DNA of 64,000 nucleotides from Clostridium_AM tanneri. Its GTDB lineage: Bacteria; Bacillota; Clostridia; Clostridiales; Clostridiaceae. Location of the stretch: assembly GCF_033659955.1 (NCBI RefSeq), contig NZ_JARUJP010000012.1:57081-121080 (forward strand). Reading direction: 5' to 3'. This document shows positions 51,771 through 60,631 of this stretch, one piece after another (the first letter of the stretch is position 1; each line of letters begins with the position of its first letter). The position numbers and the translations under genes are program-made. The notes beneath the pieces are model-generated. The model made no database searches. It saw only the letters and a program-made list of their open reading frames with translations, and was not told the DNA's origin.

Positions 51771-52643
51771 ATGATCATTAAAATTATCTTAGGAATCCTT
51801 TCAATTTTCACCATGGTTTTTGCGTTTATTTTTTTCCAGGATTACATGAAGGCAAAAAAAGAAGGAAGACTTGAGAAGGGCGGCAATTGGTTAGTTTATG
51901 GAACAGTAGGTTTGGTAGCAAATTTCTTTGACGCCTTGGGAATTGGAAGCTTCGCCCCTACCACTGCGGTTTATAAAGTGTTAAAGCTTGTGGATGACAG
52001 AATAATCCCAGGTACTTTGAATGTTGCAAACTGTGTTCCGGTGGTAACACAGGCACTTATATTCGTCACTGTTATTAAAGTTGATATAACTACGTTGGTT
52101 ACTATGATTATAGCAGCTACTGCAGGCTCCTATTTTGGTGCTGGAATAGTTGCCAAGCTCCCGAAGAAAAAGGTTCAGATTGGAATGGGAACAGCCCTTG
52201 TGATTGTTGCATTTGTAATGCTGGCAGGATTGCTAAATATTATGCCTGTAGGAGGAGCAGCAACAGAACTTACAGGAGTTAAGCTGATAATAGGATTGAT
52301 AGGTAACTTTATTCTTGGAGCTTTAATGTGCATAGGAATAGGAAATTATGCACCATGTATGGCTTTGGTTTTTGCTTTGGGAATGTCCCCTAAGGTAGCC
52401 TTTCCTATAATGATGGGTTCCTGTGCATTCCTTGAACCTGTAGCGGCTATAAAGTTTGTTAGAGAAGGAGCATATCATAGAAAGGTATCCTTGGCTACAA
52501 ATATTTTTGGTATTGTAGGAGTTCTAATCGCTGCCTATATTGTTAAAGAACTGCCCCTCACCATGTTAAAATGGGTGGTAGTGTTTGTAATTCTATCTAC
52601 CTCAGCTATGATGTTCAGATCAGCAATGAAAAGTAAAATTTAA
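51771..52643 (+). CDS. TauE/SafE family sulfite/organosulfur exporter-like protein
   Basis: A 290-residue membrane protein with about 8-9 hydrophobic segments. It has the duplicated family motif, TVGLVANFFDALGIGSFAPTTAVYK in the first half and LIGNFILGALMCIGIGNYAPCMAL in the second. TSUP transporters move sulfite, taurine-derived or other organic anions; the substrate is unknown. TAAGGAG precedes the ATG. Single gene with a strong terminator. Confidence 0.88.
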   Translation: MIIKIILGILSIFTMVFAFIFFQDYMKAKKEGRLEKGGNWLVYGTVGLVANFFDALGIGSFAPTTAVYKVLKLVDDRIIPGTLNVANCVPVVTQALIFVTVIKVDITTLVTMIIAATAGSYFGAGIVAKLPKKKVQIGMGTALVIVAFVMLAGLLNIMPVGGAATELTGVKLIIGLIGNFILGALMCIGIGNYAPCMALVFALGMSPKVAFPIMMGSCAFLEPVAAIKFVREGAYHRKVSLATNIFGIVGVLIAAYIVKELPLTMLKWVVVFVILSTSAMMFRSAMKSKI

Positions 52644-52660
52644 TTTTAATGGGTAAACTG

Positions 52661-52716
52661 TACCCTGTAGGGTTGATACAGAAAAAAGGCTGCATCACCC
52701 TACAGGGTACTTTTAG
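52661..52716 (+). terminator. Strong terminator after TauE gene
   Basis: GTACCCTGTAGGGT pairs with ACCCTACAGGGTAC (14 bp), extended by GAT / ATC, then TTTTA. Confidence 0.9.
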
Positions 52717-52809
52717 TTTCTTACCAGTTAACTTTTTCAACCAAAATCAACTAGCAATCCATTGACGGTAAATACCCAAAGTAATAACATATTGTTAGAG
52801 GTGAATGAT

Positions 52810-52875
52810 ATGAAAGAAGAAGATATATATAAATTATTAATAAAACGCTTAGAGCAAAATTTGAGAGGTAAGTAA
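52810..52875 (+). CDS. 21-residue ORF coupled to the ABC transporter
   Basis: MKEEDIYKLLIKRLEQNLRGK, with AGAGGTGA five bases before its ATG and its TAA immediately followed by the ABC gene's ATG. The stop-start overlap suggests translational coupling, and the ATPase itself has no better ribosome site than this ORF's end (GAGAGGTAAG). It may be a leader peptide or the stub of a lost regulator. Confidence 0.45.
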   Translation: MKEEDIYKLLIKRLEQNLRGK

Positions 52876-53799
52876 ATGAATGCAATAAATATGAAAGATA
52901 TTAAGAAATCCTATGATGGACAGATTAATGTATTAAATGATATAAATCTCAGTATACCTAAAGGTGAGATATTTGGCTTTCTTGGACCTAATGGCTCTGG
53001 AAAGACTACTACTGTTAGAATTTTCAATGGGATTCTTTTGCCAACCTCTGGATATGCTGAAATCTTAGGAAAACCTTTGAAGAAAAACAATATTGAGCTT
53101 CACAGACTTTGTGGAGTTATGACGGAAAGTGCATCCTGCTACGAAAATCTTACTGCTGAGCAAAATTTGATATTCTTTGGAAAGATGCATGGCATGGAAG
53201 AAGAACTTTTAAAAAAACGCAGGAATTTCTTATTGGAAAAGCTGGAATTGTCAGAGGTAAGGGATAAGAAGGTAAAGACTTTCAGTACAGGAATGAGAAA
53301 GAGAATTTCTTTAGCTATTTCTCTCATACACAGTCCACAGGTTTTATTTCTTGACGAACCTACTTCTGGCCTGGACCCAGAAAATGCACTTAATGTTACA
53401 AGACTTATAAAAGAACTTGCAGAGGAAAATGAAGTTACAATTTTTCTTTGTACTCATCAATTAAAGTATGCGGAAGATATATGTACACTGTATGGTTTTA
53501 TAAATAAAGGCAATATATTAGGTGTAGGTACTTTTGATGAGCTTGCTTCAAAGAAAAATGCTAAGATTGAATTAAAAATTAGAGGAAAAAATATTCCGGA
53601 GAAGCTTGGCTTTATTTATGAAGGTAATAATTTATATAGCAAGCCTATTTTAGGGGATAAAGAGGTAACTGCTCTTATTGAAAATATAGTAGTAAATGGT
53701 GGAGAAATCTATGAAGTGTCACAACAAAAATGGTCCTTGGAACAATTGTACTTTAAGTATATAAAAGGTACAGCTGATAATACAATATTGGAGGATTGA
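52876..53799 (+). CDS. ABC transporter ATP-binding protein
   Basis: A 307-residue ABC ATPase. Walker A GPNGSGKTTT is at about residues 38-47, the signature is FSTGMRKRIS near 138 (degenerate LSGGQ form, usual in ABC-2 exporters), Walker B is VLFLDEPTSGLDPE near 157, and the switch histidine is in CTHQ near 195. It powers the permease encoded next. AGAGG precedes the ATG. The pair resembles Nat/antibiotic-export type two-gene transporters. Confidence 0.9.
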   Translation: MNAINMKDIKKSYDGQINVLNDINLSIPKGEIFGFLGPNGSGKTTTVRIFNGILLPTSGYAEILGKPLKKNNIELHRLCGVMTESASCYENLTAEQNLIFFGKMHGMEEELLKKRRNFLLEKLELSEVRDKKVKTFSTGMRKRISLAISLIHSPQVLFLDEPTSGLDPENALNVTRLIKELAEENEVTIFLCTHQLKYAEDICTLYGFINKGNILGVGTFDELASKKNAKIELKIRGKNIPEKLGFIYEGNNLYSKPILGDKEVTALIENIVVNGGEIYEVSQQKWSLEQLYFKYIKGTADNTILED

Positions 53800-53801
53800 A
53801 T

Positions 53802-54596
53802 ATGAATAGTAGTGAAAGGGCATTGATTGATAAAGATATACATGAAATAACAAATTCAAAGCAAGTTATTCTACCGATGACTATTGTACCGATTATTCTT
53901 ACTGTAATTATACCTTTGGCGATGGTGATAGGTGCTAATTATATTGGATATGATGATAATGTGCTTAGGGATCTTGGACCAATTATAAAAAAACTACCAT
54001 CTGAATATATGGCATATAGTCCTTCTCAACTGTTTATAAAAGTTGCTATAAACTATATGTTTCCATCATACTTTCTTATAATTCCAGTAATGTGCTCAGC
54101 AACCATTGGAGCCAGCAGCTTTGTAGGGGAAAGGGAGCATAAAACGATGGAGACACTACTTTATACACCAATATCCATGGAAGAACTGCTAAGGGCAAAG
54201 ATTTTAGGTGTTTTTATACCTGCATATATTATAACATTACTTTCCTTTGTTGCTTTTGGTATTATAGTAAATATAGGCGGTTTTATCTATTTTGGAAGAC
54301 TTATCTTTCCAGATATAAAATGGCTGATTATTATACTTTGGATTTCACCAGCAATTAACTTGTTTTCTTTGATTTTTACTGTAATGGTATCAGCAAAATC
54401 AAAAACCTTTCAAGATGCTCAACAGGTAAGTTCTCTTCTTGTTATTCCTATAATTCTCACATTAGTAGGTCAGATGACAGGTGTACTTACTATTAGTAAT
54501 CTTGTTATGGTTATAGTAGGTGCTGCTTTATTCATAGCTGATTATATATTGATAAGGTGGATTTCCTCTAAATTTATTCCTGAGAAATTGATTTAA
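53802..54596 (+). CDS. ABC-2 type permease
   Basis: A 264-residue permease with about six hydrophobic segments (MTIVPIILTVIIPLAMVIGANY, FLIIPVMCSATIGASSFVGEREHKTMETLLYTPISMEELLRAKI). The GEREHKTMETLL motif is the canonical ABC-2 cytoplasmic element. ATG 53802 has GGAGG seven bases upstream; an alternative TTG start lies at 53796. It overlaps the end of the ATPase unit, so both are one operon. Substrate unknown (drug, sodium or peptide). Confidence 0.88.
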   Translation: MNSSERALIDKDIHEITNSKQVILPMTIVPIILTVIIPLAMVIGANYIGYDDNVLRDLGPIIKKLPSEYMAYSPSQLFIKVAINYMFPSYFLIIPVMCSATIGASSFVGEREHKTMETLLYTPISMEELLRAKILGVFIPAYIITLLSFVAFGIIVNIGGFIYFGRLIFPDIKWLIIILWISPAINLFSLIFTVMVSAKSKTFQDAQQVSSLLVIPIILTLVGQMTGVLTISNLVMVIVGAALFIADYILIRWISSKFIPEKLI

Positions 54597-54605
54597 ATAA
54601 AAGTT

Positions 54606-54703
54606 ACTTATCCTCCTAGTTAATTTATTTTAGAGTAAATTAATGGAACTATTTCCAAATAGATATTATAATTGATATATGAGTTATAGATAGGAGGATA
54701 AGT
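54606..54703 (+). repeat. 13-bp inverted repeat occluding the ribosome site of the wall-binding gene
   Basis: ACTTATCCTCCTA (54606-54618) is the exact reverse complement of TAGGAGGATAAGT (54691-54703), which is the ribosome site of the gene at 54704. Between them a second perfect hairpin, TTAATTTA / TAAATTAA (54620-54643), occurs. If the transcript starts upstream, translation would be blocked until the outer stem opens. A possible -10 TATAAT at 54667-54672 would instead start transcription inside the loop and leave the arm as DNA only. Confidence 0.65.
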
Positions 54704-56416
54704 ATGAAGAAAAGATTGTTAATGTCTATTTCTACTGCAATTGTGTCTTGTCTAATATTTTTCACATCAAATGTTGTTAAAGCAGCAACATTACAAGATA
54801 GGTTATGGGGAAATGACAGGTATGAGACTAATTCTAAAATTGTAAGCTCCGGTTGGACATCATCCCAATATGCTGTAATAGCAAGTGGAGAAGGTTTTGC
54901 AGATGCATTATGTGCTGCTCCTTTGGCCAAGCAGTATAAAGCACCTATACTTTTAACTAGTAAGAATGCCTTAGGTATAGAGAGCAAAGACCAATTATTA
55001 AAACTGAAGGTAGAAAAAGTATTTATTATTGGTGGAACTGGAGTTGTATCTGATAACGTAAAAGCTGAATTAGAAAACATGGGGATTGAAACCACTAGAA
55101 TATATGGACAAGATAGATTTGAAACAGCTATAGAAGTAGCTATAGAAGTAGCTAAAAATTTAGAAAATACAACTGGAGTAGTAGTAACCAATGGCTATGG
55201 ATTCGCAGATTCATTATCTATTGCTCCAATTGCAGCACAAAAGGGAATGCCCATACTTCTTACTGACAAAGATGATTTGCCCATAGTAACCAAAAACTTT
55301 TTAGCAAATAAAACTTTTATGGAAAACTATATAATTGGCGGCACAGGAGTAGTAGGAACTAAGATTGATTCATATTTAAATAATTCTGTAAGACTTGGAG
55401 GCTTAAGCCGATATGAAACCAATTCAGCAGTACTAGATTATTTTGCGGATAAGTTTAACTATGATAAAGTCTATGTTGCGTCAGGAGAAAATTATCCAGA
55501 TGCACTATCCGGAAGTGTATTAGCCTCTTCCAGCAACTCACCTTTAATTCTAGTTGGTAACTCCGTTGACTCTTCAGTAATGGAGTCCATAAAAGCCCAA
55601 CATAACAAATATAATAATGTAATAATTTTAGGTGGCACTGCAGTAGTTTCAGATGCATCAGTAAATAGTATTGTAACTGGAGTTGGTTCCAGCTTTGAAG
55701 TATCTGAAACAATGGAAAGAATAAAAAAGACAGGCAAACTTGTACTTGGAACCAGTGCAGACTATCCACCATATGAGTTTCATAAGTCGATAAATGGAAA
55801 GGATCAGATTGTTGGTTTTGATATAGAGATTGCAAAAGAAGTTGCAAAAGACTTAGGTGTTCAATTGGAAATAGTAGATATGCAATTTGATAGACTGCTG
55901 GCTGCGCTAGATCAGGGAAAAGTGGATTTAGTTATATCAGGAATAAGTCCAACAGTAGAAAGACAAAAACATGTAGATTTTTCTGATATTTATTACGAAG
56001 AGATTCAAAACATAATAGTACGAACTGCAGATAAGAACAAGTTTAGGTCAGCTACTGATTTCAATGGTAAAATTCTAGGAGTTCAAAAGGGAAGTATTGA
56101 AGAATCTATAGTTAAGGAAAAAATTACACTAACTGAACCTATGGCATTTACAACAATATCAGACTTAGTTTTGGCATTAAAGAATCACAAAGTAGATGGG
56201 GTAGTTCTTAGAACACCAATTGCTAAAGCATATGTGGATAGTGATATAGTTATATCTGATATAAAACTTAGTACTGACTATACAGGTTCTGCAGCAGCAA
56301 TGAAAAAGGGAAGTGAAGATTTAGTAAAAGAAGTTAACAGGACTTTAGATAGACTAAAGGATAGTAATAGTATAGATAAATTTGTAATAGATGCTAGCAA
56401 TTCAATAACTTATTAG
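54704..56416 (+). CDS. Cell-wall-binding repeat protein fused to amino-acid-binding domain
   Basis: A 570-residue secreted fusion. A signal peptide covers about residues 1-27. Three cell-wall-binding type 2 (CWB2) repeats follow at about 30-325, with RLWGNDRYETNSKIV, RIYGQDRFETAIEVA and RLGGLSRYETNSAVL and repeated IGGTGVV endings. Residues about 340-570 are a family 3 solute-binding protein (LVLGTSADYPPYEF, GFDIEIAKEVAKDLGV, DLVISGISPTVERQKHVDFSD). The wall repeats bind anionic wall polymers and would hold the binding protein in the wall instead of on a lipid anchor. An in-frame 12-bp duplication gives IEVAIEVA near 145. The matching permease is not here. Confidence 0.88.
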   Translation: MKKRLLMSISTAIVSCLIFFTSNVVKAATLQDRLWGNDRYETNSKIVSSGWTSSQYAVIASGEGFADALCAAPLAKQYKAPILLTSKNALGIESKDQLLKLKVEKVFIIGGTGVVSDNVKAELENMGIETTRIYGQDRFETAIEVAIEVAKNLENTTGVVVTNGYGFADSLSIAPIAAQKGMPILLTDKDDLPIVTKNFLANKTFMENYIIGGTGVVGTKIDSYLNNSVRLGGLSRYETNSAVLDYFADKFNYDKVYVASGENYPDALSGSVLASSSNSPLILVGNSVDSSVMESIKAQHNKYNNVIILGGTAVVSDASVNSIVTGVGSSFEVSETMERIKKTGKLVLGTSADYPPYEFHKSINGKDQIVGFDIEIAKEVAKDLGVQLEIVDMQFDRLLAALDQGKVDLVISGISPTVERQKHVDFSDIYYEEIQNIIVRTADKNKFRSATDFNGKILGVQKGSIEESIVKEKITLTEPMAFTTISDLVLALKNHKVDGVVLRTPIAKAYVDSDIVISDIKLSTDYTGSAAAMKKGSEDLVKEVNRTLDRLKDSNSIDKFVIDASNSITY

Positions 56417-56504
56417 CAGTGGCCCAGTGGTATCATGTGAGTAAGACGGTTAGCAGCATTCAAAGAATAATAGATAGATTTGATATGATAATATAGGTTA
56501 AATA

Positions 56505-56546
56505 AAATAAAGGTAGACTTGTCCGGGGGCAAGTCTACCTTTATTT
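56505..56546. terminator. Bidirectional terminator
   Basis: AAATAAAGGTAGACTTG and its 17-bp complement, loop TCCGGGGG, between two convergent genes. Confidence 0.9.
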
Positions 56547-56566
56547 AAAAGTTTATTATATACAAT

Positions 56567-57445
56567 TTAGAATCGTTTTTCAAAGTTTCCGATAACCCCT
56601 AAGTCATCATTGAAAATCATAAATGCATCAGAATCAATCTCATGAACAATCTTTTTTAATCTTTTTACTTCATACTTTGAAATAACTGTCATTAAAATAT
56701 AGGTTTTTTCATTAGTATAACAGCCGCTTCCGATCCAGCCAGTTACACCTCGATTTAATTGGTGCATTATGGAATCAGGAATGCCTTCTTTTTTTGTAAA
56801 GATTAGAGCACTGGTTTTTATGTTTTGATCGTGTACCTTATCCATTACAAAAGTTGATATGGCAGTTAAAATAATGGAATATATAGAGGTTTCTAAATTG
56901 AACATGATGGCACAGCCACTAAATACAAAAAAGCTTATTAACAAAGTTATTTTTCCAACACTAAAATCAGGATACTTTTTTGCACAGTATATACCTAAAA
57001 TATCTACTCCGCCTCCAGAACTTCCAAGTCTCAAAGTAATTCCTACAGCGTAGCCCATAATTACTCCACCAACAACACAAGCAGCCAAAGTGTCTTTAAT
57101 GATTGGAGTTTTTGGTATAGGTATAAAAGATAGAAAGATGGATTGGCAAGTAACTGTAATAATTGTTTTTACAAAAAAGTCACGGTTCAACTCTTTATAA
57201 GCCAATATAAGAAGAGGAACGTTAAGTAAAAAGAAAATAGTTCCTGTGATATCAAAGTTTTCAGGAAAAGTTATGTGAAGATAATTGATTAGTATTGCTC
57301 GAACAAGTTGTCCTATTCCTGTAAAACCTCCATTATATAAGTTTAATGGAACAATAACTATATTTAAAGCAGCAGCAAAAAAAAGAGCTCCACCAACTGC
57401 ACCAATATACTTATAAAAGATTTCTTTGTTTAACATAGCTTTCAT
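56567..57445 (-). CDS. YitT family membrane protein
   Basis: A 292-residue membrane protein with about five N-terminal TM segments (GALFFAAALNIVIVPLNLYNGGFTGIGQ) and a C-terminal DUF2179 domain from about 215 (FTKKEGIPDSIMHQLNRGVTGWIGSGCYT). The transport substrate of the family is unknown. GGAGG precedes ATG 57445. A paralogue of identical length lies at 60632, on the other side of the His-rich/two-component cluster. Confidence 0.87.
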   Translation of the reverse strand: MKAMLNKEIFYKYIGAVGGALFFAAALNIVIVPLNLYNGGFTGIGQLVRAILINYLHITFPENFDITGTIFFLLNVPLLILAYKELNRDFFVKTIITVTCQSIFLSFIPIPKTPIIKDTLAACVVGGVIMGYAVGITLRLGSSGGGVDILGIYCAKKYPDFSVGKITLLISFFVFSGCAIMFNLETSIYSIILTAISTFVMDKVHDQNIKTSALIFTKKEGIPDSIMHQLNRGVTGWIGSGCYTNEKTYILMTVISKYEVKRLKKIVHEIDSDAFMIFNDDLGVIGNFEKRF

Positions 57446-57701
57446 ATTACAACCTCCATTTCACTGATAGATAAAAGTTTCATAAAATAAATATTTATGA
57501 ATGAACTTTTGAGATGACTAGTTAAGTTGAAAAATAAACCGAACTTAGAACATCAATTGATAATTTTACCAAAGTATCGAAGGTTTGTCCACCAGAACTA
57601 TAGTAAGTTCTCCCTTATCAAAAGCAACAGCTTCTACTTAGGAAGAAAACTATATAGCAGAATTTAATTAGAGGAAAAAGTCATAGAGATTTATACTTTC
57701 A

Positions 57702-57777
57702 TTTTAAGTTTATTTTATAATTCTTTATAAAATTTTTAAAATTACTTTAAAGGATTTTTAACCTCTGTCTTTATAAT
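57702..57777 (+). promoter_or_regulatory. Six 11-bp direct repeats upstream of the His-rich gene
   Basis: Six consecutive 11-bp units (57702, 57713, 57724, 57735, 57746, 57757) each begin TTTA or TTTT, with consensus near TTTAAAATTNN. They lead to a -10 TATAAT at 57772-57777. An 11-bp period of direct repeats is the pattern bound side by side by OmpR/PhoB-family dimers; the regulator encoded at 59804 is of that class. A GCAAGGA / TCCTTGC hairpin (57793-57817) lies in the leader. The rest of 57446-57701 shows no gene. Confidence 0.6.
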
Positions 57778-57839
57778 GAACTCATAGGAAGCAAGGACAC
57801 CAAATAATATCCTTGCAAAAATATTAGGAGGTCATATTA

Positions 57840-58481
57840 ATGAACAAGATTAAACTTTTATATGATGTATTTAAAACTATGAAGGAAAAAGAAGCCTTTG
57901 ATGTAAACATTAAAATTGATGCAGCAAAGGGTGAAGAGAAAGTATTGTCCTTGTCTAAAGAATTTATTACTAACACAACTACCGGGGAATCTAAGGCTAA
58001 AATAAACAGTGAATTTAACTGCGATGGAAAGAAAGTAAAACATGAAAGCAATACAGAATTTAACATGCAGGATTGTAAACATCACAAATTAAACCATCAT
58101 ATGGGTCATCACGGTAGGGGATGTTGTGGACATGGAGGTATAAAGGCAAAACTTTCAAAAATTACTTTTATACTTAATGTACTAGAAAATCTTAAAGCTG
58201 AAGAAAAGGATGGAATATCTATATTATCTCTCAACTTAAAGGATATAATCAATGAAATTAAGGATCAGCACAAAGATTTAGCTGAGCATCATAAAAACCT
58301 CCATGTTAAAGAGATGGGAGATCATCATAAGCACTGTGAGTTCATTAAAGCATTACTATGTTCTGAAAATAGTAATGCTGAGTTAAATATATACATTAAT
58401 AAAAATAATGAAGTTGAAAAAATAGAAGTTAGTGCTAAAGGTGAAAATAGTTTAAATGCTTTAGTAAACTTTAGTTGGTAA
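57840..58481 (+). CDS. Histidine/cysteine-rich probable metal-binding protein
   Basis: A 213-residue protein of unknown family. It has no signal peptide. A dense metal-binding stretch at about residues 79-98 (CKHHKLNHHMGHHGRGCCGHGG) is followed by a second His cluster at about 147-162 (HKDLAEHHKNLHVKEMGDHHKH). Flanking regions are beta-rich with MNKIKLLYDVFKTMKEKEAFDVNIKIDAAKG. Such sequences bind Ni, Zn, Cu or Co. It is first in a cluster with a His-rich kinase and an OmpR-type regulator. GGAGG precedes the ATG, and a terminator partly separates it from them. Confidence 0.75.
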   Translation: MNKIKLLYDVFKTMKEKEAFDVNIKIDAAKGEEKVLSLSKEFITNTTTGESKAKINSEFNCDGKKVKHESNTEFNMQDCKHHKLNHHMGHHGRGCCGHGGIKAKLSKITFILNVLENLKAEEKDGISILSLNLKDIINEIKDQHKDLAEHHKNLHVKEMGDHHKHCEFIKALLCSENSNAELNIYINKNNEVEKIEVSAKGENSLNALVNFSW

Positions 58482-58487
58482 ATATGC

Positions 58488-58527
58488 ATGGGTGTAAGCT
58501 TAAATTTTGCACCCATTATTTTATTTT
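58488..58527 (+). terminator. Terminator after the His-rich gene
   Basis: ATGGGTG (58488-58494) pairs with CACCCAT (58510-58516), then TATTTTATTTT; possibly leaky. Confidence 0.65.
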
Positions 58528-58582
58528 AAGTGGGAGTATATTGTGGTAATATTATTGTAATTAAATTTTAAAGGTGATATAT

Positions 58583-59761
58583 ATGAGTATTTTTAAGAAG
58601 AATAAAAGTGAGTTTAACAAAGAGTGGTATAAAAAGCACCATGAATGGCATGAACTGCATCATAAAAATCATGAACATTTACATCAAACTCATAAGATAC
58701 GCAGAAAGCATAGAAATGAATTTAAATTATGCCATAGATACTTGATATGGCTTCGTCCGATGGCTTTTTTTATTAATATATTTATAATTTACCTAATCTT
58801 TAAGGTAGTAGGAATTAAGTCTATAACCATTTTCTTTGCAGCAATATTTACTGCCAAGGAGATTGCACATCTTTATATATACTGGCGCTTAGAGAAAAGA
58901 ATTATAAAGCCTATCGAAAGCTTAAAAACTGGAGTAGGGCAAATTGCTAAGGGAAACTACCAGATTAGAATTAAAAAAGAAGTTTATAATGAAATTGGCA
59001 TTTTAATAGATGAATTTAATGAAATGGTGGAAAAATTAGAGCAAGGGGAAAAGTTAAAAAAAGAATATGAGGAAAATAGAAAGACTCTTATAGCGAATAT
59101 ATCACATGATTTAAAAACCCCAATTACCTCAATAAATGGATATGTTGAAGCTATATTAGATGGAGTCGCCGATTCTCCTGATACAATAAATAGGTATCTT
59201 AAAACAATTCATAGTAATATAGATTATATAAATAGACTTATTGATGATTTATTTTTATTTTCAAAACTTGATATGCAAAAGGTAGATTTTAAATTTGAAA
59301 GAGTAAAGATAAAACCTTTTATGCAGGATATTGTGGAAGAGTTTACCTTTGTTTTAGGTGAAAAAAATATTAATTTTAGTTTTATTGATAGAATAGAAAA
59401 AGAATTAGAAGTTAACATAGACGGAAAAAGGATATATCAAACTATAAGAAATATTATAGGAAATGCTGTTAAGTACGGTCATGAAGAAAATTTAGCTATT
59501 TCTATTGAGTTAGAAGATGAGGCAGATCTTGTAAGGATTAATATCAGTGACAATGGTCCAGGTATAGCTGAGGATAAACTTCCCTTTGTATTTGATAGAT
59601 TTTATCGTATAGATACAGAAAGAACAAAGGACTTAATGAGTACAGGACTTGGACTAGCAATTGCTAAGGAAATGGTAGAAGCCCATGGTGGAAGAATTTC
59701 CGTTTGGAGCTCTTTGTCAAAGGGCAGCACTTTTCGAGTAGAGCTTCCTGTAGCGATTTAA
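58583..59761 (+). CDS. Sensor histidine kinase with His-rich cytoplasmic N-terminus
   Basis: A 392-residue kinase. The first 50 residues are extremely His-rich (KKHHEWHELHHKNHEHLHQTH), followed by two TM segments at about 55-75 and 80-100 with almost no external loop, HAMP, HisKA with NISHDLKTPITSINGYVEAI near 173, and HATPase with DNGPGIAEDKLPFVFDRF and STGLGLAIAKEM. With no outside sensor, it should read a cytoplasmic signal, most simply metal ions bound by the His tail. ATG 58583 follows AAAGGTG. It is 42 bases before its response regulator. Confidence 0.9.
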   Translation: MSIFKKNKSEFNKEWYKKHHEWHELHHKNHEHLHQTHKIRRKHRNEFKLCHRYLIWLRPMAFFINIFIIYLIFKVVGIKSITIFFAAIFTAKEIAHLYIYWRLEKRIIKPIESLKTGVGQIAKGNYQIRIKKEVYNEIGILIDEFNEMVEKLEQGEKLKKEYEENRKTLIANISHDLKTPITSINGYVEAILDGVADSPDTINRYLKTIHSNIDYINRLIDDLFLFSKLDMQKVDFKFERVKIKPFMQDIVEEFTFVLGEKNINFSFIDRIEKELEVNIDGKRIYQTIRNIIGNAVKYGHEENLAISIELEDEADLVRINISDNGPGIAEDKLPFVFDRFYRIDTERTKDLMSTGLGLAIAKEMVEAHGGRISVWSSLSKGSTFRVELPVAI

Positions 59762-59803
59762 TGATAATGCAGAACTTAATGATATAAGGAAGGGGAGGTT
59801 TTT

Positions 59804-60490
59804 GTGAAACAAGTTTTGATAATTGAAGATGATAACAACATTGCAGCCTTAGAGAGAGATTATCTTCAGTTAAACGGATATAAGGTAGATATAGAGCAAG
59901 ATGGGGCAGCAGGATTAAAAAAAGCTCTACTTGGCATCTATGATGTAGTTGTAGTAGACCTGATGCTGCCTGGTAAAGATGGATATGAGATAGTAAAAGA
60001 AATTAGGGATAAGTTTGAAATTCCTATTATAATTGTATCAGCTAAAAATGAAGATATAGACAAAATAAGAGGTTTAGGCTTTGGAGCAGATGATTATTTA
60101 ACTAAACCCTTTAGCCCGGCAGAATTAGTTGCAAGGATAAAATCTCACATTATAAGATATGAACGTCTCTCAGGTAAAAAAGTAACTTTAGAGCTTATTA
60201 GCCATAAAGCCATGGAAATCCAAACAGATTCTCATAAAGTGTTTGTCAATGGTAAGGAAGTTTTATTGACAACAAAAGAATACGAATTATTGGTTTTTCT
60301 AGCTTCAAATCCTAATATAGTTTTTACAAAGGATCAAATATTTAACAGTATTTGGGGAGAAGGCTATTGTGGAGATACAGCTACTGTGGCAGTACATATA
60401 CAAAAGCTTAGAAAAAAGATAGAAAAAGATTCTGGAAATCCTGACTATATTGAAACTATATGGGGGACAGGATATAGGTTTAATTCATAG
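59804..60490 (+). CDS. OmpR/PhoB family response regulator
   Basis: A 228-residue regulator. Receiver: VLIIEDDNNIAALE, VVVDLMLPGKDGYE (Asp phosphorylation site), LTKPFSPAELVARI. Winged helix at about 130-228: TTKEYELLVFLASNPNIVFTKDQIFNSIWGE and the VAVHIQKLRKKIEKD recognition region. GTG start after GGGGAGG. It is the likely partner of the His-rich kinase and the likely binder of the 11-bp repeats upstream of the His-rich gene. Confidence 0.93.
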   Translation: MKQVLIIEDDNNIAALERDYLQLNGYKVDIEQDGAAGLKKALLGIYDVVVVDLMLPGKDGYEIVKEIRDKFEIPIIIVSAKNEDIDKIRGLGFGADDYLTKPFSPAELVARIKSHIIRYERLSGKKVTLELISHKAMEIQTDSHKVFVNGKEVLLTTKEYELLVFLASNPNIVFTKDQIFNSIWGEGYCGDTATVAVHIQKLRKKIEKDSGNPDYIETIWGTGYRFNS

Positions 60491-60631
60491 TAAACTGTTA
60501 GAGTTTTAAAGGATGCTCCATGTTGCTCTTAATTTAAGACATTTAACATAAATTTAATATTTCCTATATGTTAACTTAAGATGTACTGTAATATACTAGT
60601 TAGATATGAAATGGTTATGGAAGGTGATAGA

